Notes: a model not told the origin generated them from the sequence alone. Numbered from the stretch's first letter, positions 47,501 to 59,900 are shown. The stretch: 64,000 bases of DNA from Ephydatia muelleri (GCA_013339895.1 JABACO010000002.1:17454171-17518170); one strand, 5' to 3'. A program made the numbers and translations.

Positions 47501-48996
47501 CACCAGACGTTCAGCCTCGCTCTGCAGGTACCACTGGGCAGCCATATTGGACTGCAGACCCACCTTAATGTCATTGAGGTGCCTGCCCTCTGTGGGGGAG
47601 GAGCTTTCAGTACTAAGCCACACCCTCGTCTAAAGCCACACTTACCCTGTCTGTGCTGCGATTGGATGGATTTGTGTTTGGCAGCCATTTTGTGCCCCTC
47701 CCACTGTTGTTTCCTCTCCTTGAGCAGCTCAGAGTGAACCACTTCCTTCTCTGTGGCCCTGACCCCCTCCTCCGATACAAAAGCCTCCTTTGGGGGTGGA
47801 AGAGGCATGAGGGAGGGTGGGAGGGTGGGAAGGAAGGGTGGGGAGGAGGGTGGGGGAGGGTGGGGAGGAAGGGTGGGGAGGAGGGGGGTGGGGAGGGAGG
47901 GAGGTTGGGGAGGAGGCACGAGGGAGGTTGGGGAGGAGGCATGAGGGAGGGTGGGTAGGAGGCATGAGGGAGGGTGGAGGGGATACAGGAAAAGGGGCAG
48001 GGAGATGGGTAAAAATGTCACCTTGATTTGTTTCTTGGCATCACGATCCATATGTCTGTGGAAGGAGAAATGGTGTTTTGTGAGTGTGCAATTCAAATAA
48101 GGGCCAAACTTTAGTTGCCATAAGAAAATGAAAAAGCCAAAGATCTACACAACTTTAATTTTAGTTTAGTCATTGGATAGTATGCAGTACATAACCCACA
48201 TCTCATCTCCACCACCCTCACCTCCATACTACCCTCACCTCCACACTACCCTAGTGTGGAGGTGAGGGTAGTGTGGAGGTGAGGGTAGTGTGAAGGTGAG
48301 GGTGGTGTGGAGGTGAGGGTGGTGTGAGGTGAGGGTGGTGTGGAGGTGAGGGTAGTGTGGAGGTGAGGGTGGGTGTGAGGTGAGGGTGGTGTGGAGGTGA
48401 GGGTGGTGTGAGGTGAGGGTAGTGTGGAGATGAAGGTGGTGTGGAGGTGAGGGTGGTGTGGAGGTGAGGGTAGTATGGAGGTGAGGGTAGTGTGAGGTGA
48501 GGGTCATATCCACACCACCCTCACCACCACACCACCCTCACCTCCACACCACCCTCACCTCCACACCACCCTCACCTCCACACTACCCTCACCGCCACAC
48601 CACCCTCACCTCCACACTACTCATCACACTACCCTCACCTCCACACTACTCTCATCACACTACCCCTCACCTCCACACTACCCTCACCTCCACACCACCC
48701 TCACCTCACACCACCCTCACCTCACACTACTCATCACACTACCCTCACCTCCACACCCCCATCCCCTTACCTCTTTTCCTCAGCCTCCAAGTTCTTTGTC
48801 TTCTGTGCCTCCATGTTCAAGGTGATGGCCAGTGATGTCAGCTCCTTCATGATGGCATGTTCATCTTGCTCCCTGCTCCTTAGCTTGCTTTCAAACTCCT
48901 TGCTCAGCAGGTCTACCTCCTGCTTCTTGCGCTCCAGAGTCTCCAACAAGTGTCTGTACTTCCAGGCCAACTGGTTCCTGTGTGTGTGTGTGTGTG

Positions 48997-49055
<59 letters not shown>

Positions 49056-51098
49056 TTGTGTGTGTGTGTGTGTGTGTGTGTGATTGTGTGTGTGTGTTTG
49101 TTTGTGTGTGTGTGTGTGTGTGTGTATGTGTGCGTGAGGATCCAATGTATGGTAGGTAGCCATGGTTACTGTACATATTACATCATCACATTATATGCTT
49201 ACTCTGATTTGATTAACTTCTTTGTATGCTCATTTAGCTTCTGCCTCCCAACCAGGGTACGTTGGATCTTGTCTCTGGTGAGGTGTGCCTTGGTGTGGGT
49301 GTCCTTGTGCCTTACCATGGTAAGCCCCTCCTCCTTCTCCAGTACAGCTTTGGTCCCCTCCTGCTGCAGCTTGGCTGCCTCTGGAAAAGGATAAAGGTCA
49401 GCAGTGATCAGGTGATGTTACATGGCTCTTGTCATGTGATCAGGTGATGTCACAATGGCTAATGTGGTGTCAAAATGGCTCTTGCCATGTGATCAGGTGA
49501 TGTCACAATGGCTCATCATGTGATCATGTGATGTCACAATGGCTCATCATGTGATCATGTGATGTCACATGGCTCATCATGTGATCATGTGATGTCACAT
49601 GGCTCATCATGTGATCAGGGTTCAGTTGTGATTAGAATGAGGAACGAAATAACGCTCCCAGCAGAATAGCTGTTCTGTAGTCATGTGGTAGTGTGAGCAT
49701 GTAGACGGATAAGGATGGTGGTGTGGGGACTAGGGGGTGCATGTGATGGTGGTGTGGGGACTAGGGGTGTATGTGATGGTGGTGTGGGGACTAGGGGTGC
49801 ATGTGATGGTGGTGTGGGGACTAGGGGTGCATGTGATGGTGGTGTGGGGACTAGGGGGTGCATGTGATGGTGGTGTGGGGACTAGGGGTGTATGTTGATG
49901 GTTGGTGTGGGGACTAGGGGGTGTATGTGATGGTGGTGTGGGGACTAGGGGTGTATGTGATGGTGGTGTGGGGACTAGGGGGTGTATGTGATGGTGGTGT
50001 GGGACTAGGGGGTGTATGTGAAGGGTGCAGCTGTATCCCAGGTGATGGAAGAGCACATGATCTGTGGAATGAGTCTTCAGCTATGTGCGTGTGTGCATCA
50101 TGCCTGTACATGTAAGGTTGGATCGTGTCAGTCTAAGTACATCCCCTGGCAGACCTAAACAGCCAGGTGCCCCTGACAGCTGGTTGATACGATTGCAAAA
50201 CTCAAGATCATCACAGCAGTGGCTGTAAAGTAGACCACGTTCGTGAACAATTTGAGTGGCTTTTTAAGCCTGGAGAAAATGTGGACACACATTTCCTCTA
50301 AATAGTTGGTCCTGCTCATGTCTTGAATGCATGGAGGAGCAGTGCTGATGGTACAATGGACATTGCACCAACATTCAAATGAGGGATGCTTGAGGAGGAG
50401 TAAATATGGCAGTGAGCTCTTGTGACCCTCATTGCATGGGACCAGACATAGAGCTCATGTGATGCTCACAATGTTTTGATGCCCACTTCTATTGGTCAGG
50501 TGACCATCTTGCGCTCACGTGACCAAAGGAATCCTAGCACAACATACTTGCGTCATATTGGTGTGCAGATCTCTCTAGTTGCTTCCGTTGCCTCAGAACG
50601 TCAGTCTCTGCTCGTCTGAGCTCCCGCTCCTGCTGCTTGTGCTGCCACATGTGGTCCTGGGAACGAGGATGGTACCGTCAACGCGCGTGACGTCATGCAC
50701 GGGTCAACTATGCACACATCGTCTTCCTATTTGCATGCAGTCCTACCTCGATGACCTTTAGCCGCTTAGCAGTTTCCTCCAGGCTATTCTCTGCTCTGCT
50801 CCGAATGGCTTGAGAGGTTACCGGACGCGGTTGTACACTTTCATTTCGGTCCTTCTCCTGTCCCGGGTCTGACCCTGCGCCTGTGCGGTATACAGAAGCC
50901 TTCTCCTTTTCTTGCTCCCTGTGTGGAAGTATCATTGTACCGTTGATTCAATTCACTTTATTTTATTTTTGATTCCCAATTGGCGCCTTACTTCAGGAAG
51001 TCCGCGTAGGCCGTGTTGGGGACGAGCGACTGGCCGGCAGCGGCACGCGCAGACAGCGCCTCGTATCTGCTCTGTAGGCTTGCGTACCTGTCACTCAT
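44575..51098 (-). CDS. Coiled-coil protein of about 543 residues, possibly ciliary (12 exons)
   Basis: Exons 50992-51098, 50747-50918, 50548-50656, 49203-49380, 48771-48977, 48022-48055, 47646-47787, 47462-47589, 46214-46369, 45722-45871, 45580-45642 and 44575-44760 join with compatible phases throughout (1632 nt with stop). The protein starts MSDRYASLQSRYEALSARAA. From about residue 50 to the end it is almost entirely charged, heptad-like helix, for example ETDVLRQRKQLERSAHQY, LLSKEFESKLRSREQDEHA and QLEEFQRKRHYKNTREMEEW, with no membrane segment or enzyme domain. I cannot assign it to a named CCDC/CFAP family. Its neighbour on the same strand is CFAP299 and an X-box-like site lies upstream, so a structural role in cilia is inferred. 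The final exon reads through a weak GTACAA donor to a stop at 44575; splicing there would imply a further exon. Confidence 0.75.
44765..45540. repeat. GGAGGAGAGGTGGA purine tract in the last intron of the coiled-coil gene
   Basis: About 780 bases of nearly pure AG on the plus strand, in units of GGAGGAGAGGTGGA. It fills most of the intron 44761-45579 and could form triplex DNA. Long Arg/Glu/Gly and Ser/Pro/Leu frames on both strands are artefacts. Confidence 0.9.
46045..46235 (-). repeat. 30-31-bp repeat copying an exon end and its splice donor
   Basis: On the minus strand the unit is GGATCAAGCAACTGGTGGTA followed by AGGGAGGTGG. The first copy is the real end of exon 46214-46369 (IKQLV) plus its donor. 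Five more copies follow inside the intron at about 30-base spacing, each with GTG|GTAAGG. Confidence 0.9.
46521..47337. repeat. 30-bp minisatellite, about 27 copies
   Basis: The unit contains GAGGTGACCAATGACCCACT and AGAGCATTGG. A small set of variant positions alternates along the array: CC/TC, AA/AG, GG/AG. It lies in the intron between exons 47462-47589 and 46214-46369 of the coiled-coil gene. Because 30 is divisible by three, frames stay open for hundreds of codons without being a gene. Confidence 0.95.
47790..48021. repeat. GGGTGGGGAGGA purine-rich intronic repeat
   Basis: Degenerate GAGGGTGGGAGG / AGGCATGAGGGAGGTTGGGG units fill the intron between exons 48022-48055 and 47646-47787 of the coiled-coil gene. 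Confidence 0.85.
48195..48765. repeat. Minisatellite arranged as a large inverted repeat
   Basis: The unit GTGTGGAGGTGAGGGTA is G-rich on the plus strand from about 48253 to 48505. It then reverses to CACACCACCCTCACCTCC from about 48508 to 48760, with a few reversed units also at 48205-48252. The two arms of about 250 bases could pair with almost no loop. It sits in the intron between exons 48771-48977 and 48022-48055. Confidence 0.85.
48978..50030. repeat. GT tract and two 30-bp minisatellites in the coiled-coil gene
   Basis: A GT microsatellite at 48980-49130 forms the acceptor side (CACACAG) of exon 48771-48977 on the minus strand. A roughly 30-bp unit with GTGATGTCACATGGCTCATC runs 49420-49615. 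A second unit, GGTGGTGTGGGGACTAGGGG plus TGCATGTGAT, is present about 11 times at 49700-50025. Confidence 0.88.
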
Positions 51099-51141
51099 CG
51101 CCCGACGCTCCACGAGCACACAGTGGGCGGGTCTTGCATCA

Positions 51142-51155
51142 GTATCTATGGTAAC
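51142..51155 (+). promoter_or_regulatory. RFX X-box-like site upstream of the coiled-coil gene
   Basis: GTATCTATGGTAAC matches RYYNYYATRRNRAC at 13 of 14 positions and lies 44-57 bases upstream of the ATG at 51098. Its half GGTAAC is a perfect RFX half-site. Confidence 0.4.
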
Positions 51156-53646
51156 CAGCATTTTTTTTGTTTTTTAACGTTTAGGTGCGCGCGCACATCC
51201 ACAGGTGGTCATCTATTTAGTCTGGTGAATCCTAGCTTGCTATTGACAGTGTTGCTTCGTACAAGCGACGCCACGCGAAATGTTGTAGAGAAGCCTAGTG
51301 ACCTTATCTTTCGATAAGTCAGTTATTGCAGGGGCGACGGAGCACTTTTTTTTGCCGGTTCACTCAACTCCTAACAATATTCATACTTTTATCAATACAG
51401 CAGTTAATTTCTGAGCAATTCCATATTGTACCAGCTCAAATTAAGCCACCACCTTCTTCAGATTATTTCAAGTACACACATTCCATCGTAACGATGTTAT
51501 GTATCCATTCTCATTTTAAGATCCCTTATCATTAATTAATATTAATTAAGTCAAGGTTACAGCGGCATTGAACATGCTAATAGATTACTTGCAATGTATT
51601 ATATGCGGAGGGTCGTGTTTTTAAGTCTGTAAAAAGTCGAGTCGGGTTTCTTGTGAAGCACTGCGCGACCACAATGTTTACATAAAAGGATACTATGCAA
51701 AAATACAATTAACTTGTAGCAGTCAGCATAATTAATCATGAGCCAAAGGATTTTGGAAGTGAAATTGTATGCACATATCATAGAATATGTGAATTTGAAA
51801 GACTCCAGGAGGTGATGGCATGCTGGTCTAACATGGAATTGTTCTACCATGCATATAGGACGTATGATGCACTCAAAAAGTATGTTATTTTGTATAATGA
51901 ATAAGAAGACTATGGTATTGTACATGTTCCCTTCCAGGGCATTGATGAGTTCCAGTTCCTGTGAGCTGCCGGATGTCAAAAGAAGGCCTTGGCATGCATT
52001 ATGAAGAGGAGAGGAAGTGTGGCCACATTTGACCCTCTCCCCTCCACAATACATGACAAGACACTGCTCTTTATCCATGTCGCCAACTGAGATGCTTGCT
52101 GCCTAGCAACACTAGGGACGTTCCATTGTTCACCCATCCTGGAGAAAGTGACGACAGAAGTAGAGGTGCTCAAGAACACAAAACCAAACACTCCTCACTA
52201 ACTTCCTGACATTGTGGAGTTTCTTTCTTCAGCTTGGCCTTGTCATGCATTCTGGCGGGGCGAGGTCACACACTTGGTGTACATAACCTCTCCCCTCCAC
52301 AATACATGACAATGCCCGTGTCTCAGACACGTGATCCATTCTTTGCGCGGTCAACTCGGGGACACTTAACCTATCTTAAAACAAAGTACCACACACCTTG
52401 TACAGCACACGGCACCCATGAGATACGCAAACGTACCGCGGTCTAGAGGTGCACTGGAGGCGCCCTCTTTCAGGTGTGCACTATCCGACGTGTAGCCATA
52501 CACGTCTGAGCGTGGTAGCCTAAATGCCAGGCTGTCGCTAGACGTTACAAAATGAACACAAAGAAGTATGTCGCAAACAACACGCTCGGAACAATGGAGG
52601 CTGATGGAACGCTTTTCCGTACGGTAAAGTGGATGCAACAAGCACGTATACGTACATACATCCGACGAGGATAATCTGAAGACCATACATGGATGCTAGC
52701 TGGTCTTATCTTAATCACCCTACGTAGCAGCCATCTACAATATCTGACGTGTACGGATAACGTACCTTTCTGCACCGCCTCCGTAGTCTTCGTTGCTCTC
52801 AGTATATTGTCCAACTCACTGTGTCTTCAGTTGTCGGGACTACCGAAACGCGTCTTATATAGGCGGCCTGGATCTCCCGGCACGGAGGCGGTGATCATGT
52901 GATCTTGTCCTAGAATTAATTAGCAATAATCGTTTATTTTATCAATTAAAGCTGTTTTTCCGGTCTTCCGATTGGTCAAGTGCATAGTACAGGAGGGCAT
53001 ACATGACTCGAGTAACAGCACCAGTGATACAATGTCCAGTAGGATGCGAATAAAAGCGTCGCATTTTGAAGGCATATAACATTTGCCTCGTGTAAAACAT
53101 AACTCCTGTGACAAGTAATATAACCTAATCACGTGAGTGTTGCCTCGTGTTAGGATACGAGGTTGAAAGCGTATTCATTTAGGTGTAGTTCCACTTCCTG
53201 TTCCATATAAGGTCATCATGGCTATCAATAGTACAAAGCTAATGACAACAGTCTAGTTTGAGCGTACATTGCTTCCTCTTATCCTTTAAAGGTGTAGTAC
53301 CTCTTGTCCTAGTTCCAATAAGTGCCAACCATTTCTGCCCTTAATATGAGGTTGCCCACTGGGGCATAAGCAGACAAGGTACTAAGTAACCCAACAACAA
53401 GGGAGACACAGAAGAACAAGGAGGTACAGAGGAACAAGAAGGGCCATTGTTAAACTGCTGCTAATCTATGCTTTTGATAGGACAATGACTCCCCTCCCAA
53501 GCCTGCATACAACAGACAATGGGAGTCTTGTATCTGTTGAACAGAGTGGTACAAGGCACAGTGACACAATAGAGGCCCCACACATGTGGTCTCATGAAGA
53601 CCCTCCTGATGTACATGTGGTCAACACACATGGCTGCTCACATACA

Positions 53647-53704
<58 letters not shown>

Positions 53705-53796
53705 CAATGTTATTAAAGCATTCTTTATATTGATTACACACCAACAACAAAAAGATATCAAAAAACCACACCTAAAAAAAAAAAAGATATATCATT
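51156..53796. other. Intergenic, no supported gene
   Basis: Mostly unique sequence. The open frame at 51599-52078 (minus) and others near 52.4-52.9 kb have no domain I recognise. One stretch, CCTCTCCCCTCCACAATACA plus TGACAA, occurs twice (about 52034 and 52288), suggesting a small local duplication. A CA tract lies at 53640-53701. Confidence 0.5.
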
Positions 53797-56700
53797 TCAT
53801 GATTGCAGGTTCAGTGTGAAGCAAATCACAACAGTGGAGATGGACTGGATACAAATGAAGGCAGCTACCACGAAGATGGTCCAGAAATAGCTCTTGGGTA
53901 CTATACCTCTGTAGATGAACAACACCTTAGGGATGTGTAGTGAAGTGAGATGGTGGAGGTGGCGTGGTGATGGTGGAGGTGGTGGTGGTGATGGTGGAGG
54001 TGATGTGGTGATGGTGGAGGTGGGTTGTGGTGATGTGGAGGTGGTGTGTGATGTGGAGGTGGGTGTGATGGTGAGGTTTTGTGTGATGGTGGAGGTGGTG
54101 TGGTGATGGTGGGGTGGTGTGTTGATGGTGGATGTGGTTGGTTATGGGGTTGGTGGTGATGGTGGAGGTGTGTGGTGATGGTGGCGGTGGTGTGGTGGTG
54201 GCGGTGGTGTGGTGCTGGTGGCGTGGTGTGGTGCTGGTGCCGGTTGCTGGTGGTGTGCGCTGGTGGCGGTGGTGTGGTGCTGGTGGTCTGCTGCTGGTGG
54301 CGGTCCGGGTGGGTGTGGTGCCGTGCGGTGTGTGTGCTGTGGTGGTTGGTGCTGGTGTGCTGCTGGTGGCGGTGGTTGGTGCTGGTGGTGTGCTGCTGGT
54401 GGCGGTCCGGGTGGGTGTGGTGCCGGTGCGGTGTGGTGTGTGGTGGTGAAGGTGGTGATGGTGGCAGCGGTGGATGAAGGGGTGGGCATGGTGATGGAGT
54501 GGATAGCGTGAGCAGATGTGAGAAATGTGTGGAGTATCAGTGGATGATGAGTGTGGAGGTGTGTGCAGTGATAGTGTGGTGTGGAAGGATGGACAAAAGG
54601 CATATTTTAAGATAGAAGATGAGAGGCAAATCATCAACTCCTTTCCCCTCCCCCTATCTCCTCCTTCCCCTCTTCCCTCCTTCCCCTCTTCCCTCCTTCC
54701 CCTCTCCTATCTCCCCCCCTCGTCCCATCAATGGACTTACCACAAAGATTTGGACTTGTGCAAAAACTATTGGTATGAAGGTAAGATCAAAGGTCATGAT
54801 TGGAACAAAAGGTCATCAAACTAATGACAGATGAGAAAACACACTTAATGACTAACTATTTAACTCACATAAAAGACTGATTATCAGTAGTGCGAAGAGA
54901 TTAGTGACCCTGATGGCTTGGACAATGGCTAGGATCTCACATAGCTGGAGGAAATGGAGACACGTTAAGTACATCAACACCTTCCGACTGAATGGAGGAT
55001 TTCTATGCTGTGAGCAAGCATGTGTGTGTGCAAGCATGTGTGTGTGCATGTCTGTGTGCATGTGCCTGTGTGTGTGCAAGCATGTGTGTGTGCATGTCTG
55101 TGTGCATGTGCCTGTGTGTGTGCAAGCATGTGTGTGTGCATGTGCCTGTGTGTGTGCAAGCATGTGTGTGTGCATGTCTGTGTGCATGTGCCTGTGTGCA
55201 TGTGCCTGTGTGCGTGCTGCATGCATGTCTGTGTGCATGTGTATGTGAACACTTCTCGATCCATTGTTGCTATCTACAATGCTACTGACTGAAGGCTCAG
55301 CTGAAGTCGATACAAAGCATTGTACAAAAGACAATGATTTAAATATCAATATCATGCTGATCCAGCTCATTATGTACAGTAGCCCATCAGCACACTCTGT
55401 GTCTATGGAGCATGTCTGATGTGGTCTGACCTGCATCGTTATTATAATGCCTTTTGTATTCTTGCTACAGATGGTACTTGTTAAGAAGACCACAAAGACT
55501 GGGGCAGTTCAGATAATACCTGAGACCTAACTTCGAAGCTTGACCTTGCCATATATGGCACTTCCCACTTTGCTAAACCAGCCAATCTCACACTACACAT
55601 TATATAAGGGACAGTTTTTTTTTGCTGTGTACGAATTAACCATATATGTACAGTAAACCTACTTTCAATGCTTTTAATTATTTTACTGCTCTCCCTCCTC
55701 TTCTCCTCTTCTCCTCTTCCCCTCTCCCTCCTCTTCCCCTCCCCTCGTCTTCCCCTCCCCTCCTCTTCCCCTCCCCTCCTCTTTCTCTCTCCCTCCTCCT
55801 CTCCCTCCTCCCCCTCTCTCCCTCCTCTTTCAAGGGGCAAGAGAAACATGACGAGATTGCTTGAAGAGGTGCCATGTACTAGCTGGGCGTATATATAGGA
55901 TCGTTTCCTCGAAAAGGGACCTAACACATACATTATAACATTTCTAGTACGCGCAATAGAAATGTAATGCTTGCGTTGAAATGTATGGCTAATTAAAAAT
56001 TCAGAGCCTTACAACTCCATGACAGATACTCTGATTCTCAGTGCGTAAGAAGCAATGTGTAGAGGACATTTCAGACTTCTAGAATATCCAAAAATTGAAA
56101 AAAACATGTGCTAGGTCCCTTTTCGCGGAAATGATCCCTTACACTGGCCACGGGCATGTTACTGGTGAGGCATACATCATCAGCCAGTTTCTACTCCCAA
56201 GTGCAAATATCCCTGTTGAAGTATCCAGTGCCCAGGCCCATGCCAATCAGTGCCCAGGCCCGTGCCAATCAGTGCCCAGGCCCGTGCCAATCAGTGCCCA
56301 GGCCCGTGCCAATCAGTACCCAGGCCCGTGCCAATCAGTGCCCAGGCCAGTGCCAATTAGTGCCCAGACCCGTGCCAATCAGTGCCCAGGCCCATGCCAA
56401 TGTGTTTAAAGTAGAAGCTGTACTCCTGAAGAGGTGTGGCTAAATATGACATCATGGTTAAAACCTAGAGGGCGTTGGTGCACACCTACATAACTTGCAT
56501 CCTAGCACAGGTATGTGGGGTAGCCAGAAATAATCTCCTACACCAAGATTGCGCCGTACACTACACGCATTGCTAAAGATGGTACAAGTATTGAAATTAT
56601 TGTGTTACGATATATAGAGGTTCCCTTCCATCCTTCTTCGACATCCCTCTTACGCAATCCTGTACTCCCTTCTTGGACTTACTGTAAGTGTGAATGCCAC

Positions 56701-56900
56701 GAAGCCCAAAGTGACCCCGAGGATCACCTTCTGCAAGCGGCAAACATTTCTTTTTAAAGCGCTGTTGTTTGGATGAGCCAAAAATTAAAAATGCGTACCG
56801 TTCTCTTGGTGTCTTTCTCTTCCAGGTACAATGGCGTTGCATCTTCGGGTAAGTAGCTACCCTTACTAGACGAGAAAAATGGTTGAGCCTCGGAAGACAT
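53797..56900 (-). CDS. Small four-helix membrane protein, TMEM243-like
   Basis: Exons 56799-56900, 56683-56730, 54869-54944, 54741-54766 and 53797-53925 join with phases 0-0-1-0 to 126 residues. A 34-residue acidic N-terminus (MSSEAQPFF..., ending EEKDTKRT) leads into four hydrophobic helices beginning KVILGVTLGFVAFTLT. Between helices 3 and 4 lies YRGIVPKSYFW, and the chain ends in helix 4 and LNLQS. Size, helix pattern and the tyrosine-basic-glycine turn resemble TMEM243, a small protein of unknown function; this is a resemblance, not proof. Its divergent neighbour at 56984 has the same intron phases and a 26-nt exon at the same place. Two optional exons (55546-55573 and 55431-55498, together 96 nt) would also fit in frame but are not needed. 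Confidence 0.6.
53940..55245. repeat. GGTGGTGATGGTG and GTGCATGTCTGTGTGCATGT repeats
   Basis: Positions 53960-54480 are a degenerate GGTGGTGATGG/GCTGGTGGC repeat, and 55018-55245 are units of about 54 bp containing CAAGCATGTGTGTGTGCATG. Both lie in introns of the minus-strand membrane protein gene. A pyrimidine patch at 55685-55835 is also intronic. Confidence 0.85.
55898..56137. mobile_element. 240-bp inverted-repeat element (MITE-like)
   Basis: The left end reads GGATCGTTTCCTCGAAAAGG then GACCTAACACATAC. The right end is its reverse complement with a few changes: GTGCTAGGTCCCTTTTCGCG then GAAATGATCC. The terminal inverted repeat is about 33 bp and the interior is AT-rich and non-coding. 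No clear target duplication is seen. It lies in an intron of the minus-strand membrane protein gene. Confidence 0.6.
56222..56405. repeat. 22-bp tandem repeat, about 8 copies
   Basis: Units of CCCAGGCCCGTGCCAATCAG plus TG, with minor variants. Intronic to the minus-strand membrane protein gene. Confidence 0.92.
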
Positions 56901-56983
56901 TTAATTTTTGCTCCACCCACACAACATACCCCGCCCCCTTTTGCAGGATCTCTCTGCTGCTATACAGTATCCGGAGAGCAAAG
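56901..56983. promoter_or_regulatory. 83-bp bidirectional promoter region
   Basis: Only 83 bases separate the divergent ATGs at 56900 (minus) and 56984 (plus). The interval holds a GC box (CCCCGCCCCCTTT at 56929-56941) and a CACCC motif but no TATA box. The two genes are therefore likely to share control. Confidence 0.6.
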
Positions 56984-59900
56984 ATGTCGGGGAAAAAGGT
57001 CGGAGGGTTAGCGCGGCCGGACTTTAAAACAAAGGAGAAGGCTTCAGTACCAGAGTCGCCTCAAGTTCCAATAAAGGACGACTACGGTTCTCCGGCGTAC
57101 CAGGATCCTGGGCTTTGCGCGGGAACAGGAGGGGTCAGTTTTTTAAGCTCTTTTCGTCTAATACTAGCTAATGTATAGCGCGCGAGCTCCTTAGTTGCTA
57201 ATGCGCATTGCAGTTTGTCCGCCGTCCCCTGTTGAATAGCACCACTACAATGCTGGGAATCGGTTTCGTTATGGGTTGGCACTAATTAGATTTTAGATCC
57301 CCCTACTGAAGGAGGCGTATCAGGAAATAAAGGGTGGGCGTGGCTGCCGTTGTGCTTGCTAAATGACTCGCACGATGAAACCTTCTTTATCTCCCCACAG
57401 CGAATATTCTTCATCCTCTTACTGGTTGCAGTGGTGATCATGTTTCTGGTGAGCCAGTTATTAAGAATTATTAGGCTATCATGACAAAATAAATAATGGA
57501 CCCCCCCCCCCCTGTATTCTACCTATCTTTTTCATCTCGTGATATCCCACAATACCAGTGATATCCTAACTATGGTAAACACTCACCTTCACAGATAGCT
57601 TTTGGGCTAAGTCTTGGCTTTGGGATCAAAAGCAAGAAGGCTCCTTACTTCTGTCTCCTAGTGAACATCATTTGTAAGTAACCTTAGCAACCAAATTCAC
57701 TATCTGTATCACCTGACCTGTTCTATCTCACCTCTATTGCTGCATAAGTGAGCACACTTGTCACTGCAATTCTGGTAAGTTTTCTCTGCACACCCACACA
57801 CATGCACACCCACACACATGCACACCACTTCCATGTCAACAGTAGTGATAAACTTTTGATAACATATTCACTAGTTATTACATAACTTTTCAATGAACTC
57901 ACACATGAGCAAATGATTGGACTTACGGAGGAAAAGACAAATCAGATCTTACAAACCTGGATACTGTAGCTAATGGTTGTAAGCATCAGTTCATGTGCTC
58001 TCATGAAACTGTTTTGCGCAACCTGAAGGATTTATTTTGTATTGACAGAGGATCGTTAAACCATGGCTTAGTGCTTGTTTCATATTTAATACAGTTGCCG
58101 AGATACAATTTGTTTTTAGTGTAACCAAAATCAGATGTAAATCATTTAATAGTGACAAAGCAATCAAAACAGTACTATACATGTATTGGGAAACATTGGG
58201 ACATATTAATGTTTAATCTCCCGCAGTCCTTATTTAAGGATGGCCATCCTTAAATAAGGATGATGACCATTTTCTAAAAGAATGATGTACATTTGGTGCT
58301 TTGTTTTATATTAGTGATGCACTAGATTCAAGATCATGCAGATCAGCAATACTGCCGCGATTAAAACAGGTTTGGCTTGCTCAAAAACCGGTATTACAGT
58401 GTAAATACGGCGAAACCGCCATTTGCCGCTGGCGATATAGTAGTGCTCAAAGCGATGTATGGCAAGGAAGGACAGGTTTCTGGTAGCTCTAGGAGTAGAA
58501 TGTACACTGTCAGATGGATCTGTGGAACAATCTACGCTCACATACCGGCTAGTACTTCCAAAGATCGAAGCGATTGCATACACTCGAAAGCGTCAAGCTA
58601 AGCAACCCTGCTTAGATAGCGAGGGAGAGCCACAGAAAGCGACGGATGTAGTTCCTCAGTACGGATGGATGACATAGCTTCCTAGATGTCCCGTACCCCC
58701 CCCCCCCCCCCCCCCCCCCCATGGTACTGTACTCAATGATAGGACTAGAAAGCACACTGTTTGATGGAGCGGCGGCAGAACAGCCACATACAGTGCACGT
58801 GGTGGTTTCAGTGAGGCTAGGGTACGTCCATGCTGGCACGTGAGGCTAGGGTACGTCCATGCTGGCGTTTGAGCAGAAGCGAGCATCTACATCAGTACAC
58901 GTCATTATACAAATGCTTTATTTTAATTTTGAAGTGTTATGGTGTAAATAAGCATAGTTTATTAACCACTAGTTATTTTTTTGACGAATCAGGTTGTGAG
59001 TATAGCTGGATCAACTAGCTATCAGAGAAAATCTAGAGTTTTAAAACTATTGTGGTTTTTATGGTCAATAATCTCTACTGTTGTGATCCTTATTTAAGGA
59101 TAGTTAGTGTCAATCCTTAAATAAGGGTGTGCCACTTCCTCCCTGTTTTACCACATGGACATTGACATCATTTAAAGTTTGTTATGGAGGCTAATCAGTA
59201 TACAATTGACCAATAGCATTTATTTTATCTTACTTTCTTGTTTAGCAAAAATATGCAATGTAAAAGATGATCCTTATTTAAGGATAATGACATCCTTAAA
59301 TAAGGATTTTTCCCTGGAGATTAAACATTAAAGGGAGGCTGATGTGGAAAAACAAGTGCCCTTCGTATGAAGATAATCACTAGCGTAGTATACAGTGTAG
59401 TATACAGTGAAGTATACAGGGTTTTTTTAAATTTATATGTTTCGTTTTCGAGATATTCAACTTTTGAATACGAAATTAGCCATGTGACATCGCGTCAATT
59501 ATTAATGCGTGTTACGTTATAACATATTGTTTGCGTGTTACAAATGGGTGTTTTCTGTGCCGTCAGTGGTTGCTTCAGTACAGACGACAAAGGGGTTTGG
59601 TTCTAGAGGCAACGGAATTCTTTCCCCTCTCATTGCGACGGTTCCATCTAACACAACACGAAACACAAGCGGGTTTAAGCAGACTGTGGCAAGCTCAGGG
59701 TGATCCACAATGCAGGTAACCTGACTGATTCGTGTGATAATATACACAGTACGTCCTCCAACTCTCGGCAGCACGCACTCGCACTCACGCTCGGTAGCTT
59801 GTGGAATACACTGCACGCAAGAGCACCACAATGTATTTCCAAGACGGCTGGCTCGCAGGTGGAGGGTTTAAGTTATCTTCTATATCGCTATCGTCGACAT

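Noticed and set aside
46511..47623. 370-codon minus-strand frame with an SSGSLVTSQC-type repeat
   Set aside because: It is the 30-bp minisatellite read in one frame. The true exon 47462-47589 overlaps its start in a conserved frame and splices out before the array.
51599..52686. Minus-strand frames at 51599-52078 and 52366-52686
   Set aside because: No domain, signal peptide or splice chain; composition like surrounding non-coding DNA.
55431..55573. Two extra exons (55546-55573 and 55431-55498) for the minus-strand membrane protein
   Set aside because: They fit phase together, but leaving them out gives the same exon pattern as the paralogue and a standard four-helix protein. cDNA is needed to decide.
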